Shown here: positions 1 to 15,202 of the stretch, in pieces
Layout: the number at the start of each line of letters is the position of its first letter
How positions within the stretch are numbered: the stretch's first letter is position 1
Origin: Bugulina stolonifera
Lineage: Eukaryota > Bryozoa > Gymnolaemata > Cheilostomatida > Bugulidae
Reading direction: 5' to 3'
DNA: 64,000 nucleotides
NCBI GenBank assembly: GCA_935421135.1
Contig: OW285188.1
Coordinates: 331,001-395,000 of the forward strand
The notes under the pieces: model-generated
What the model saw: only the letters and a program-made list of their open reading frames with translations
Told to the model about the DNA's origin: nothing
Databases searched by the model: none
Program-made: the position numbers and the translations under genes

Positions 1-3000
1 GGCATAGAAAGCATTCAATGTATTCAATACATTCTATGTATTAAATGTATTCTATGTATTCCATGCATAGAATACATATGTTGCATTCTATGCACTCTAT
101 GCATTCCATGTATTCTACGCATTCTATGAATTGTATGCATAGAAAGCATTCAATGTATTCTATACATTCTATGTATTCAATGTATTCAATGTATTCTATG
201 TATTCCATGCATAGAATACATAGATTGCATTCTATGCACTCTATGCATAGAATACATAGAATACATAGAATGCATAGTGTGCAATCTGTGCATTCCATGT
301 ATTCTATGCATTCCATGTATTCTATGCTTTCTGTGCATTGAATACATAGATTGCATTCGATGCATTCTATGCATAGAAAACATAGATTGCAGTCTATGCA
401 TTCTATGCATAGAATACAAAGAATACATAGAATGCATAGAATGCATTACATGCATAGAATGCATTCTATGCATAGAATGCATAGAATACGTAGGATGCAT
501 AGAGCGCATTCTCTGCATTCTATGTATTCTATGCATGCAATGCATAGAATACATAGATTGCATTCTATGCACTCTATGCATTCCATGCATTCTATGCATT
601 CTATGACTTCTGTGCATAGAAAGCATTCTATGTATTCTATACATTCTATGTATTCAATGTATTCTATGTATTCCATGCATAGAATACATAGTTTGCATTT
701 TATACACTCGATGCATAGAATACATAGAATGGATAGAATACATAGAATGCATTCTGTGCATGGTATGTATTCTATGCATTTCATATATTCTATGCATTCT
801 GTGCATTGAATACATAGATTGCAATCTATGCATTCTATGCATAGAATACATAGATTACCGTCTATGCATTCTATGCATAGAATACAAAGAATACATAGAA
901 TGCATTCCATGCATTCCATGCATTCCATGCATTCCATGCATTTTATGCATAGAATGCATTACATGCATAGAATGCATCACATGCATAGAGTGCATTCTAT
1001 GCGTAGAATGCATAGAATACATAGGATGCATAGAGCGCATTCTATGCATTCTATGTATCCTATGACTTCTAGGCATAGAAAGCATTCTATGTATTCTATA
1101 CATTCTATGTATTCAATGTATTCTATGTATTCCATGCATAGCATACATAGATTGCATTCTATGCACTCGATGCATAGAATACATAGATTACCGTCTATGC
1201 ATTCTATGCATAGAATACAAAGAATACATAGAATGCATTCCATGCATTCCATGCATTACATGCATAGAATGCATTACATGCATAGAGTGCATTCGATGCG
1301 TAGAATGCATAGAATACATAGGATGCATAGAGCGCCATCTAAGCATTCTATGTATTCTATGCATGCAATGCATAGAATACAAAGGTTGCATTCTATGCAC
1401 TCTGTGCATTAGAATACATAGAATGCATAGAATGCATAGAATACAATCTGTGCATTCCATGTATTTTATGCATTCCATGTATTCTATGCATTTTGTGCAT
1501 AGAATACATAGATTGCACTCTGTGCATTGTATGCATACTATGCATTCCATGTATTCTATGCATTCTATGCATAGAATACATAGAATGCATTCTGTGCATT
1601 CCATGTATTCTATGCATTCCGTGTATTCTATGCATTCTGTGCATAGAATGCATAGATTGCATTCTATGCTTAGAATACATAGATAGCAGTCTATGCGTTC
1701 TATGCATAGAATACAATGAATACATAGAGTGCATTCTATGCATTCCATGCATTACATGCATAGAATGCATTACATGCATAGAATGCATTCTATGCGTAGA
1801 ATGCATAGAATACATAGGATGCATAGAGCGCATTCTATGTATTCTATGCATTCAATGACTTCTAGGCATAGAAAGCATTCAATGTGTTCTATACATTCTA
1901 TGTATTCAATGTATTCTATGTATTCCATGCATAGAATACATATATTGCATTCTATGCACTCTATGCATAGAATACATAGAATACATAGAATGCACAGTAT
2001 GCAATCTGTGCATTCCATGTATTCTATGCATTCCATGTATTCTATGCTTTCTGTGCATTGAACACATAGATTGCATTCGATGCATTCTATGCATAGAAAA
2101 CATAAATTGCAGTCTATGCATTCTATGCATAGAATACAAAGAATACATAGAATGCATAGAATGCACTACATGCATAGAATGCATTCTATGCATAGAATGC
2201 ATAGAATACGTAGGATGCATAGAGCGCATTCTCTGCATTCTATGTATTCTATGCATGCAATGCATAGAATACATAGATTGCATTCTATGCACTCTATGCA
2301 TTCCATGCATTCTATGCATTCTATGACTTCTGTGCATAGAAAGTATTCTATGTATTCTATACATCCTATGTATTCAATGTATTCTATGTATTCCATGCAT
2401 AGAATACATAGATTGCATTTTATACACTCGATGCATAGAATACATAGAATGGATAGAATACATAGAATGCATTCTGTGCATGGTATGTATTCTATGCATT
2501 TCATATATTCTATGCATTCTGTGCATTGAATACATAGATTGCGTTCTATGCATTCTATGCATAGAATACATAGATTACCGTCTATGCATTCTATGCATAG
2601 AATACAAGGAATACATAGAATGCATTCCATGCATTCCATGCATTTTATGCATAGAATGCATTACATGCATAGAATGCATTACATGCGTAGAATGCATAGA
2701 ATACATAGGATGCATAGCGCGCATTCTATGCATTCTATGTATTCTATGACTTCTAGGCATAGAAAGCATTTTATGTATTCTATACATTCTATGTATTCAA
2801 TGTATTCCATGCATAGCATACATAGATTGCATTCTATGCACTCTATGCATAGAATACATAGATTGCAGTCTATGCATTCTATGCATAGAATGCATTCGAT
2901 GCGTAGAATGCATAGAATACATAGGATGCATAGAGCGCATTCTATGCATTCTATGTATTCTATGCATGCAATGCATAGAATACATAGGTTGCATTCTATG

Positions 3001-4287
3001 CACTCTATGCATTAGAATACGTAGAATGCATAGAATGCATAGAATACAATCTGTGCATTCCATGTATTCTATGCATTCCATGTATTCTATGCATTCCATG
3101 TATTCTATGCATTTTGTGCATAGAATACATAGATTGCACTCTGTGCATTGTATGCATACTATGCATTCCATGTATTCTATGCATTCTATGCATAGAATAC
3201 ATAGATTGCAGTCTATGCATTCTATGCATAGAATACAAATAATACATAGAATGCATTCCATGCATTCCATGCATTCCATGCATTTTATGCACAGAATGCA
3301 TTACATGCATAGAATGCATTACATGCATAGAATGCATTCTTTGCGTAGAATGCATAGAATACATAGGATGCATAGAGCGCGTTCTATGCATTCTATGTAT
3401 TCTATGACTTCTAGGCATAGAAAGCATTCAATGTATTCTATACATTCTATGTATTCAATGTATTCTATGTATTCCATGCATAGAATACATATGTTGCATT
3501 CTATGCACTCTATGCATTCCATGTATTCTACGCATTCTATGAATTGTATGCATAGAAAGCATTCAATGTATTCTATACATTCTATGTATTCAATGTATTC
3601 AATGTATTCTATGTATTCCATGCATAGAATACATAGATTGCATTCTATGCACTCTATGCATAGAATACATAGAATACATAGAATGCATAGTGTGCAATCT
3701 GTGCATTCCATGTATTCTATGCATTCCATGTATTCTATGCATTTTGTGCATAGAATACATAGATTGCACTCTGTGCATTGTATGCATACTATGCATTCCA
3801 TGTATTCTATGCATTCTATGCATAGAATACATAGAATGCATTCTGTGCATTCCATGTATTCTATGCATTCTATGAATTCTATGCATAGAAAGCATTCAAT
3901 GTGTTCTATACATTCTATGTATTCAATCTATTCTATTGCATTCTATGCAGTCTATCCATAGAATACATAGAATACATAAAATGCATGGAATGCAATCTGT
4001 GCATTCCATGTATTCTATGCATTCCATGTATTCTATGCATTTTGTGCATAGAATACATAGATTGCACTCTGTGCATTGTATGCATACTATGCATTCCATG
4101 TATTTTATGCATTCTATGCATAGAATACATAGATTGCAGTCTATGCATTCTATGCATAGAATACAAATAATACATAGAATGCATTCCATGCATTCCATGC
4201 ATTTTATGCATAGAATGCATTACATGCATAGAATGCATTACATGCATAGAATGCATTCTTTGCGTAGAATGCATAGAATACATAGGA

Positions 4288-7200
4288 TGCATAGAATGCA
4301 TTACATGCATAGAATGCATTCTATGCATAGAATGCATAGAATACGTAGGATGCATAGAGCGCATTCTATGCATTCTATGTATTCTATGCATGCAATGCAT
4401 AGAATACATAGATTGCATTCTATGCACTCTATGCATTCCATGCATTCTATGCATTCTATGACTTCTGTGCATAGAAAGCATTCTATGTATTCTATACATT
4501 CTATGTATTCAATGTATTCTATGTATTCCATGCATAGAATACATAGATTGCATTTTATACACTCGATGCATAGAATACATAGAATGGATAGAATACATAG
4601 AATGCATTCTGTGCATGGTATGTATTCTATGCATTTCATATATTCTATGCATTCTGTGCATTGAATACATAGATTGCATTCTATGCATTCTATGCATTCT
4701 ATGCATTCTATGCATAGAATACATAGATTACAGTCTATGCATTCTATGCATAGAATACAAAGAATACATAGAATGCATTCCATGCATTCCATGCATTCCA
4801 TGCATTTTATGCATAGAATGCATTACATGCATAGAATGCATTACATGCATAGAGTGCATTCTCTGCGTAGAATGCATAGAATACACAGGATGCATAGAGC
4901 GCATTCTATGCATTCTATATATTCTATGACTTCTAGGCATAGAAAGCATTCTATGTATTCAATGTATTCTATGTATTCCATGCATAGCATACATAGATTG
5001 CAGTCTATGCATTCTATGCATAGAATGCATTACATGCATAGAATGCATTCGATGCATAGAATGCATTCGATGCATAGAATGCATAGAATACATAGGATGC
5101 ATAGAGCGCATTCTATGCATTCTATGTATTCTATGCATGCAATGCATAGAATACATAGGTTGCATTGTATGCACTCTATGCATTAGAATACATAGAATGC
5201 ATAGAATGCATAGAATACAATCTGTGCATTCCATGTATTCTATGCATTCCATGTATTCTATGCATTTTGTGCATAGAATACATAGATTGCACTCTGTGCA
5301 TTGTATGCATACTATGCATTCCATGTATTCTATGCATTCTATGCATAGAGTACATAGAATGCATTCTGTGCATTCCATGTATTCTATGCATTCCGTGTAT
5401 TCTATGCATTCTTTGCATAGAATACATAGATTGCATTCTATGCTTAGAACACATAGATAGCAGTCTATGCATTCTATGCATAGAATACAATGATTACATA
5501 GAGTGCATTCTATGCATTCCATGCATTATATGCATAGAATGCTTAGAATGCATTACATGCATAGAATGCATTCTATGCGTAGAATGCATAGAATACATAG
5601 GATGCATAGAGCGCATTCTATGTATTCTATGCATTCAATGGATAGAATACATAGATTGCATTCTATGCACTCTATGCATTCCATGTATTCTACGCATTCT
5701 ATGAATTCTATACATAGAAATCATTCAATGTATTCTATACATTCTATGTATTCAATGTATTCTATGTATTCCATGCATAGAAAACATAGATTGCATTCTA
5801 TGCACTCTATGCATAGAATACATAGAATACATAGAATGCATAGTATGCAATCTGTGCATTCCATGTATTCTATGCATTCCATGTATTCTATGCTTTCTGT
5901 GCATTGAATACATAGATTGCATTCGATGCATTCTATGCATAGAATGCAAAGAATACATAGAATGCATAGAATGCATTACATGCATAGAATGCATTCTATG
6001 CATAGAATGCATAGAATACGTAGGATGCATAGAGCGCATTCTATGCATTCTATGTATTCTATGCATGCAATGCATAGAATACATAGATTGCATTCTATGC
6101 ACTCTATGCATTCCATGCATTCTATACATTCTATGTATTCAATGTATTCTCTGTATTCCATGCATAGAATACATAGATTGCATTTTATACACTCGATGCA
6201 TAGAATACATAGAATGGATAGAATACATAGAATGCATTCTGTGCATGGTATGTATTCTATGCATTTCATATATTCTATGCATTCTGTGCATTGAATACAT
6301 AGATTGCATTCTATGCATTCTATGCATAGAATACATAGATTACAGTCTATGCATTCTATGCATAGAATACAAAGAATACATAGAATGCATTCCATGCATT
6401 TTATGCATAGAATGCATTACATGCATAGAATGCATTACATGCATAGAGTGCATTCTATGCGTAGAATGCATAGAATACATAGGATGCATAGAGCGCATTC
6501 TATGCATTCTATGTATTCTATGACTTCTAGGCATAGAAAGCATTTTATGTACTCTATACATTCTATGTATTCAATGTATTCTATGTATTCCATGCATAGC
6601 ATACATAGATTGCATTCTATGCACTCTATGCATAGAATACATAGATTGCAGTCTATGCATTCTATGCATAGAATGCATTACATGCATAGAATGCATTCGA
6701 TGCGTAGAATGCATAGAATACATAGGATGCATAGAGCGCATTCTATGCATTCTATGTATTCTATGCGTGCAATGCATAGAATACATAGGTTGCATTCTAT
6801 GCACTCTATGCATTAGAATACATAGAATGCATAGAATGCATAGAATACAATCTGTGCATTCCATGTATTCTATGCATTCCATGTATTCTATGCATTTTGT
6901 GCATAGAATACATAGATTGCACTCTGTGCATTGTATGCATACTATGCATTCCATGTATTCTATGCATTCTATGCATAGAATACATAGATTACAGTCTATG
7001 CATTCTATGCATAGAATACAAAGAATACATAGAATGCATTCCATGCATTCCATGCATTCCATGTATTTTATGCATAGAATGCATTACATGCATAGAATGC
7101 ATTACACACATAGAGTGCATTCTCTGCGAAGAATGCATAGAATACACAGGATGCATAGAGCGCATTCTATGCATTCTATGTATTCTATGACTTCTAGGCA

Positions 7201-10200
7201 TAGAAAGCATTCTATGTATTCTATACATTCTATGTATTCAATGTATTCTATGTATTCCATGCATAGCATACATAGATTGCATTCTATGCACTCTATGCAT
7301 AGAATACATAGATTGCAGTCTATGCATTCTATGCATAGAATGCATTACATGCATAGAATGCATTACATGCATAGAATGCATTCGATGCGTAGAATGCGTA
7401 GAATACATAGGATGCATAGAGCGCATTCTATGCATTCTATGTATTCTATGCATGCAATGCATAGAATACATAGGTTGCATTATATGCACTCTATGCATTA
7501 GAATACATAGAATGCATAGAATGCATAGAATACAATCTGTGCATTCCACGTATTCTATGTATTCAATGTATTCTATGTATTCCATGCATAGAATACATAT
7601 ATTGCATTCTATGCACTCTATGCATAGAATACATAGATTGCAGTCTATGCATTCTATGCATAGAATGCATTAAATGCATAGAATGCATTCGATGCGTAGA
7701 ATGCATAGAATACATAGGATGCATAGAGCGCATTCTATGCATTCTATGTATTCTATGCATGCAATGCATAGAATACATAGGTTGCATTCTATGCACTCTA
7801 TGCATTAGAATACATAGAATGCATAGAATGCATAGAATACAATCTGTGCATTCCATGTATTCTATGCATTCCATGTATTCTATGCATTTTGTGCATAGAA
7901 TACATAGATTGCACTCTGTGCATTGTATGCATACTATGCATTCCATGTATTCTATGCATTCTATGCATAGAATACATAGATTGCAGTCTATGCATTCTAT
8001 GCATAGAATACAAATAATACATAGAATGCATTCCATGCATTCCATGCATTTTATGCATAGAATGCATTACATGCATAGAATGCATTACATGCATAGAATG
8101 CATTCTTTGCGTAGAATGCATAGAATACATAGGATGCATAGAGCGCGTTCTATGCATTCTATGTATTCTATGACTTCTAGGCATAGAAAGCATTCAATGT
8201 ATTCTATACATTCTATGTATTCAATGTATTCTATGTATTCCATGCATAGAATACATATATTGCATTCTATGCACTCTATGCATTCCATGTATTCTACGCA
8301 TTCTATGAATTGTATGCATAAAAAGCATTCAATGTATTCTATACATTCTATGTATTCAATGTATTCAATGTATTCTATGTATTCCATGCATAGAATACAT
8401 AGATTGCATTCTATGCACTCTATGCATAGAATACATAGAATACATAGAATGCATAGTATGCAATCTGTGCATTCCATGTATTCTATGCATTCCATGTATT
8501 CTATGCTTTCTGTGCACTTAACACATAGATTGCATTCGATGCATTCTATGCATAGAAAACATAAATTGCAGTCTATGCATTCTATGCATAGAATACAAAG
8601 AATACATAGAATGCATAGAATGCATTACATGCATAGAATGCATTATATGCATAGAATGCATAGAATACATAGGATGCATAGAGCGCATTCTCTGCATTCT
8701 ACGTATTCTATGCATGCATGCAATGCATAGAATACATAGGTTGCATTATATGCACTCTATGCATTAGAATACATAGAATGCATAGAATGCATAGAATACA
8801 ATCTGTGCATTCCATGTATTCTATGCATTCCATGTATTCTATGCATTTTGTGCATAGAATACATAGATTGCACTCTGTGCATTGTATGCATACTATGCAT
8901 TCCATGTATTCTATGCATTCTATGCATAGAATACATAGAATGCATTCTGTGCATTCCATGTATTCTATGCATTCCGTGTATTCTATGCATTCTGTGCATA
9001 GAATACATAGATGGCATTCTATGCTTAGAACACATAGATAGCAGTCTATGCATTCTATGCATAGAATACAATGAATACATAGAGTGCATTCTATGCATTC
9101 CATGCATTATGTGCATAGAATGCATAGAATGCATTACATGCATAGAATGCATTCTATGCGTAGAATGCATAGAATACATAGGATGCATAGAGCGCATTCT
9201 ATGTATTCTATGCATTCAATGACTTCTAGGCATAGAAAGCATTCAATGTATTCTACACATTCTATGTATTCAATGTATTCTATGTATTCCATGCATAGAA
9301 TACATATATTGCATTTTATGCACTCTATGCATTCCATGTATTCTACGCATTCTATGAATTGTATGCATAGAAAGCATTCAATGTATTCTATACATTCTAT
9401 GTATTCAATGTATTCAATGTATTCTATGTATTCCATGCATAGAATACATAGATTGCATTCTATGCACTCTATGCATAGAATACATAGAATACATAGAATG
9501 CATAGTATGCAATCTGTGCATTCCATGTATTCTATGCATTTTATGCATAGAATGCATTACATGCATAGAATGCATTACATGCATAGTGTGCATTCTATGC
9601 GTAGAATGCATAGAATACATAGGATGCATAGAGCGCATTCTATGCATTCTATGTATTCTATGACTTCTAGGCATAGAAAGCATTTTATGTATTCTATACA
9701 TTCTATGTATTCAATGTATTCTATGTATTCCATGCATAGCATACATAGATTGCATTCTATGCACTCTATGCATAGAATACATAGTTTGCAGTCTATGGAT
9801 TCAATGCATAGAATGCATTACATGCATAGAATGCATTCGATGCGTAGAATGCATAGAATACATAGGATGCATAGAGCGCATTCTATGCATTCTATGTATT
9901 CTATGCATGCAATGCATAGAATACATAGGTTGCATTCTATGCACTCTATGCATTAGAATACATAGAATGCATAGAATGCATAGAATACAATCTGTGCATT
10001 CCATGTATTCTATGCATTCCATGTATTCTATGCATTTTGTGCATAGAATACATAGATTGCACTCTGTGCATTGTATGCATACTATGCATTCCATGTATTC
10101 GATGCATTCTATGCATAGAATACATAGATTGCAGTCTATGCATTCTATGCATAGAATACAAATAATACATAGAATGCATTCCATGCATTCCATGCATTTT

Positions 10201-12100
10201 ATGCATAGAATGCATTACATGCATAGAAAGCATTACATGCATAGAATGCATTCTTTGCGTAGAATGCATAGAATACATAGGATGCATAGAGCGCGTTCTA
10301 TGCATTCTATGTATTCTATGACTTCTAGGCATAGAAAGCATTCAATGTATTCTATACATTCTATGTATTCAATGTATTCCATGCATAGAATACATATATT
10401 GCATTCTATGCACTCTATGCATTCCATGTATTCTACGCATTCTATGAATTGTATGCATAGAAAGCATTCAATGTATTCTATACATTCTATGTATTCAATG
10501 TATTCTATGTATTCCATGCATAGAATACATAGATTGCATTCTATGCACTCTATGCATAGAATACATAGAATACATAGAATGCATAGTATGCAATCTGTGC
10601 ATTCCATGTATTCTATGCATTCCATGTATTCTATGCATTCCATGTATTCTATGCTTTCTGTGCATTGAATACATAGATTGCATTCGATGCATTCTATGCA
10701 TAGAAAACATGGATTGCAGTCTATGCATTCTATGCATAGAATGCAAAGAATACATAGAATGCATAGAATGCATTACATGCATAGAATGCATTCTATGCAT
10801 AGAATGCATAGAATACGTAGGATGCATAGAGCGCATTCTATGCATTCTATGTATTCTATGCATGCAATGCATAGAATACATAGATTGCATTCTATGCACT
10901 CTATGCATTCCATGCATTCTATGCATTCTATGACTTCTGTGCATAGAAAGCATTCTATGTATTCTATACATTCTATGTATTCAATGTATTCTATGTATTC
11001 CATGCATAGAATACATAGATTGCATTTTATACACTCGATGCATAGAATACATAGAATGGATAGAATACATAGAATGCATTCTGTGCATGGTATGTATTCT
11101 ATGCATTTCATATATTCTATGCATTCTGTGCATTGAATACATAGATTGCATTCTATGCATTCTATGCATTCTATGCATAGAATACATAGATTACAGTCTA
11201 TGCATTCTATGCATAGAATACAAAGAATACATAGAATGCATTCCATGCATTCCATGCATTCCATGCATTTTATGCATAGAATGCATTACATGCATAGAAT
11301 GCATTACATGCATAGAGTGCATTCTCTGCGTAGAATGCATAGAATACACAGGATGCATAGAGCGCATTCTATGCATCCTATATATTCTATGACTTCTAGG
11401 CATAGAAAGCATTCTATGTATTCAATGTATTCTATGTATTCCATGCATAGCATACATAGATTGCAGTCTATGCATTCTATGCATAGAATGCATTACATGC
11501 ATAGAATGCATTCGATGCATAGAATGCATTCGATGCATAGAATGCATAGAATACATAGGATGCATAGAGCGCATTCTATGCATTCTATGTATTCTATGCA
11601 TGCAATGCATAGAATACATAGGTTGCATTGTATGCACTCTATGCATTAGAATACATAGAATGCATAGAATGCATAGAATACAATCTGTGCATTCCATGTA
11701 TTCTATGCATTCCATGTATTCTATGCATTTTGTGCATAGAATACATAGATTGCACTCTGTGCATTGTATGCATACTATGCATTCCATGTATTCTATGCAT
11801 TCTATGCATAGAGTACATAGAATGCATTCTGTGCATTCCATGTATTCTATGCATTCCGTGTATTCTATGCATTCTTTGCATAGAATACATAGATTGCATT
11901 CTATGCTTAGAACACATAGATAGCAGTCTATGCATTCTATGCATAGAATACAATGATTACATAGAGTGCATTCTATGCATTCCATGCATTATATGCATAG
12001 AATGCTTAGAATGCATTACATGCATAGAATGCATTCTATGCGTAGAATGCATAGAATACATAGGATGCATAGAGCGCATTCTATGTATTCTATGCATTCA
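4288..12100. repeat. Paired long blocks of the 9-bp array at about 6463-bp offset
   Basis: The stretch about 4288-5637 is repeated at about 10760-12100. The offset is 6463 bp over most of its length and 6472 bp in the left part, which implies loss or gain of exactly one 9-bp unit or its multiple between them. Derived variants are shared, such as TTCTTTGCATAG at about 5409/11872 and GAATGCTTAGAATGC at about 5538/12001. The right ends diverge at GACTTCT (12100) versus GGATAGA (5639). Confidence 0.8.
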
Positions 12101-14440
12101 ATGACTTCTAGGCATAGAAAGCATTCAATGTATTCTATACATTCTATGTATTCAATGTATTCTATGTATTCCATGCATAGAACACATATATTGCATTCTA
12201 TGCACTCTATGCATTCCATGTATTCTATGCATTCTATGAATTGTATGCATAGAAAGCATTCAATGTATTCTATACATTCTATGTATTCAATGTATTCAAT
12301 ATATTCTATGTATTACATGCATAGAATACATGGATTGCATTCTATGCACTCTATGCATAGAATACATAGAATGCATAGTATGCAATCTGTGCATTCCATG
12401 TATTCTATGCATTCCATGTATTCTATGCATCCCATGTATTCTATGCTTTCTGTGCATTGAATACATAGATTGCATTCGATGCATTCTATGCATAGAAAAC
12501 ATGGAATGCAGTCTATGCATTCTATGCATAGAATGCAAAGAATACATAGAATGCATAGAATGCATTACATGCATAGAATGCATTCTATGCATAGAATGCA
12601 TAGAATACGTAGGATGCATAGAGCGCATTCTATGCATTCTATGTATTCTATGCATGCAATGCATAGAATACATAGATTGCATTCTATGCACTCTATGCAT
12701 TCCATGCATTCTATGCATTCTATGACTTCTGTGCATAGAAAGCATTCTACGTATTCTATACATTCTATGTATTCAATGTATTCTATGTATTCCATGCATA
12801 GAATACATAGATTGCATTTTATACACTCGATGCATAGAATACATAGAATGGATAGAATACATAGAATGCATTCTGTGCATGGTATGTATTCTATGCATTT
12901 CATATATTCTATGCATTCTGTGCATTGAATACATAGATTGCAATCTATGCATTCTATGCATTCTATGCATAGAATACATAGATTACAGTCTATGCATTTT
13001 ATGCATAGAATACAAAGAATACATAGAATGCATTCCATGCATTCCATGCATTTTATGCATAGAATGCATTACATGCATAGAATGCATTACATGCATAGAG
13101 TGCATTCTCTGCGTAGAATGCATAGAACACACAGGATGCATAGAGCGCATTCTATGCATTCTATATATTCGATGACTTCTAGGCATAGAAAGCATTCTAT
13201 GTATTCAATGTATTCTATGTATTCCATGCATAGCATACATAGATTGCAGTCTATGCATTCTATGCATAGAATGCATTACATGCATAGAATGCATTCTTTG
13301 CGTAGAATGCATAGAATACATAGGATGCATAGAGCGCGTTCTATGCATTCTATGTATTCTATGACTTCTAGGCATAGAAAGCATTCAATGTATTCTATAC
13401 ATTCTATGTATTCAATGTATTCTATGTATTCCATGCATAGAATACATATATTGCATTCTATGCACTCTATGCATTCCATGTATTCTACGCATTCTGTGAA
13501 TTGTATGCATAGAAAGCATTCAATGTATTCTATACATTCTATGTATTCAATGTATTCAATGTATTCTATGTATTCCGTGCATAGAATACATAGATTGCAT
13601 TCTATGCACTCTATGCATAGAATACATAGAATACATAGAATGCATAGTATGCAATCTGTGCATTCCATGTATTCTACGCATTCCATGTATTCTATGCTTT
13701 CTGTGCATTGAATACATACATTAGATTGCATTCGACGCATTCTATGCATCGAAAACATAGATTGCAGTCTATGCATTCTATGCATAGAATACAAAGAATA
13801 CATAGAATGCATAGAATGCATAGAATGCATTACATGCATAGAATGCATTCTATGCATAGAATGCATAGAATACGTAGGATGCATAGAGCGCATTCTCTGC
13901 ATTCTACGTATTCTATGCATGCAATGCATAGAATACATAGGTTGCATTATATGCACTCTATGCATTAGAATACATAGAATGCATAGAATGCATAGAATAC
14001 AATCTGTGCATTCCATGTATTCTATGCATTCCATGTATTCTATGCATTTTGTGCATAGAATACATAGATTGCACTCTGTGCATTGTATGCATACTATGCA
14101 TTCTATGTATTCTATGCATTCTATGCATAGAATACATAGAATGCATTCTGTGCATTCCATGTATTCTATGCATTCCGTGTATTCTATGCATTCTGTGCAT
14201 AGAATACATAGATTGCATTCTATGCTTAGAACACATAGATAGCAGTCTATGCATTCTATGCATAGAATACAATGAATACATAGAGTGCATTCTATGCATT
14301 CCATGCATTATATGCATAGAATGCACAGAATGCATTACATGCATAGAATGCATTCTATGCGTAGAATGCATAGAATACATAGGATGCATAGAGCGCATTC
14401 TATGTATTCTATGCATTCAATGACTTCTAGGCATAGAAAG

Positions 14441-14710
14441 CATTCAATGTATTCTATACATTCTATGTATTCAATGTATTCTATGTATTCCATGCATAGA
14501 ATACATATATTGCATTCTATGCACTCTATGCATTCCATGTATTCTACGCATTCTATGAATTGTATGCATAGAAAGCATTCAATGTATTCTATACATTCTA
14601 TGTATTCAATGTATTCTATGTATTCCATGCATAGAATACATATATTGCATTCTATGCACTCTATGCATTCCATGTATTCTACGCATTCTATGAATTGTAT
14701 GCATAGAAAG
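14441..14710. repeat. 135-bp tandem duplication inside the 9-bp array
   Basis: Two adjacent 135-bp copies (14441-14575 and 14576-14710) carry the same series of diverged 9-mers, including the diagnostic segments ACATATATTGC, TCTACGCATTC and GAATTGTATGC. 135 is 15 x 9, so the reading register is kept. A third copy starts at 14711 and then diverges. This is a local slippage or unequal-exchange event of recent age. Confidence 0.9.
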
Positions 14711-15202
14711 CATTCAATGTATTCTATACATTCTATGTATTCAATGTATTCAATGTATTCTATGTATTCCATGCATAGAATATATAGATTGCATTCTATG
14801 CACTCTATGCATAGAATACATAGAATACATAGAATGCATAGTATGCAATCTGTGCATTCCATGTATTCTATGCATTCCATGTATTCTATGCTTTCTGTGC
14901 ATTGAACACATAGATTGCATTCGATGCATTCTATGCATAGAAAACATAAATTGCAGTCTATGCATTCTATGCATAGAATACAAAGAATACATAGAATGCA
15001 TAGAATGCATTACATGCATCGAATGCATTCTATGCATAGAATGCATAGAATACGTAGGATGCATAGAGCGCATTCTCTGCATTCTATGTATTCTATGCAT
15101 GCAATGCATAGAATACATAGATTGCATTCTATGCACTCTATGCACTCTATGCATTCCATGCATTCTATGCATTCTATGACTTCTGTGCATAGAAAGCATT
15201 CT

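Noticed and set aside
2966..3961. Long ORFs of Met-His-Ser-Met-Tyr-Ser or Cys-Ile-Leu-Cys-Ile-Glu composition (up to about 340 codons, for example 2966-3961 plus and 13276-14304 minus)
   Set aside because: They follow automatically from a 9-bp repeat lacking in-frame stops and appear on both strands and in two frames at once. Many switch peptide class at 10-bp units, and none has promoter or codon-use support.
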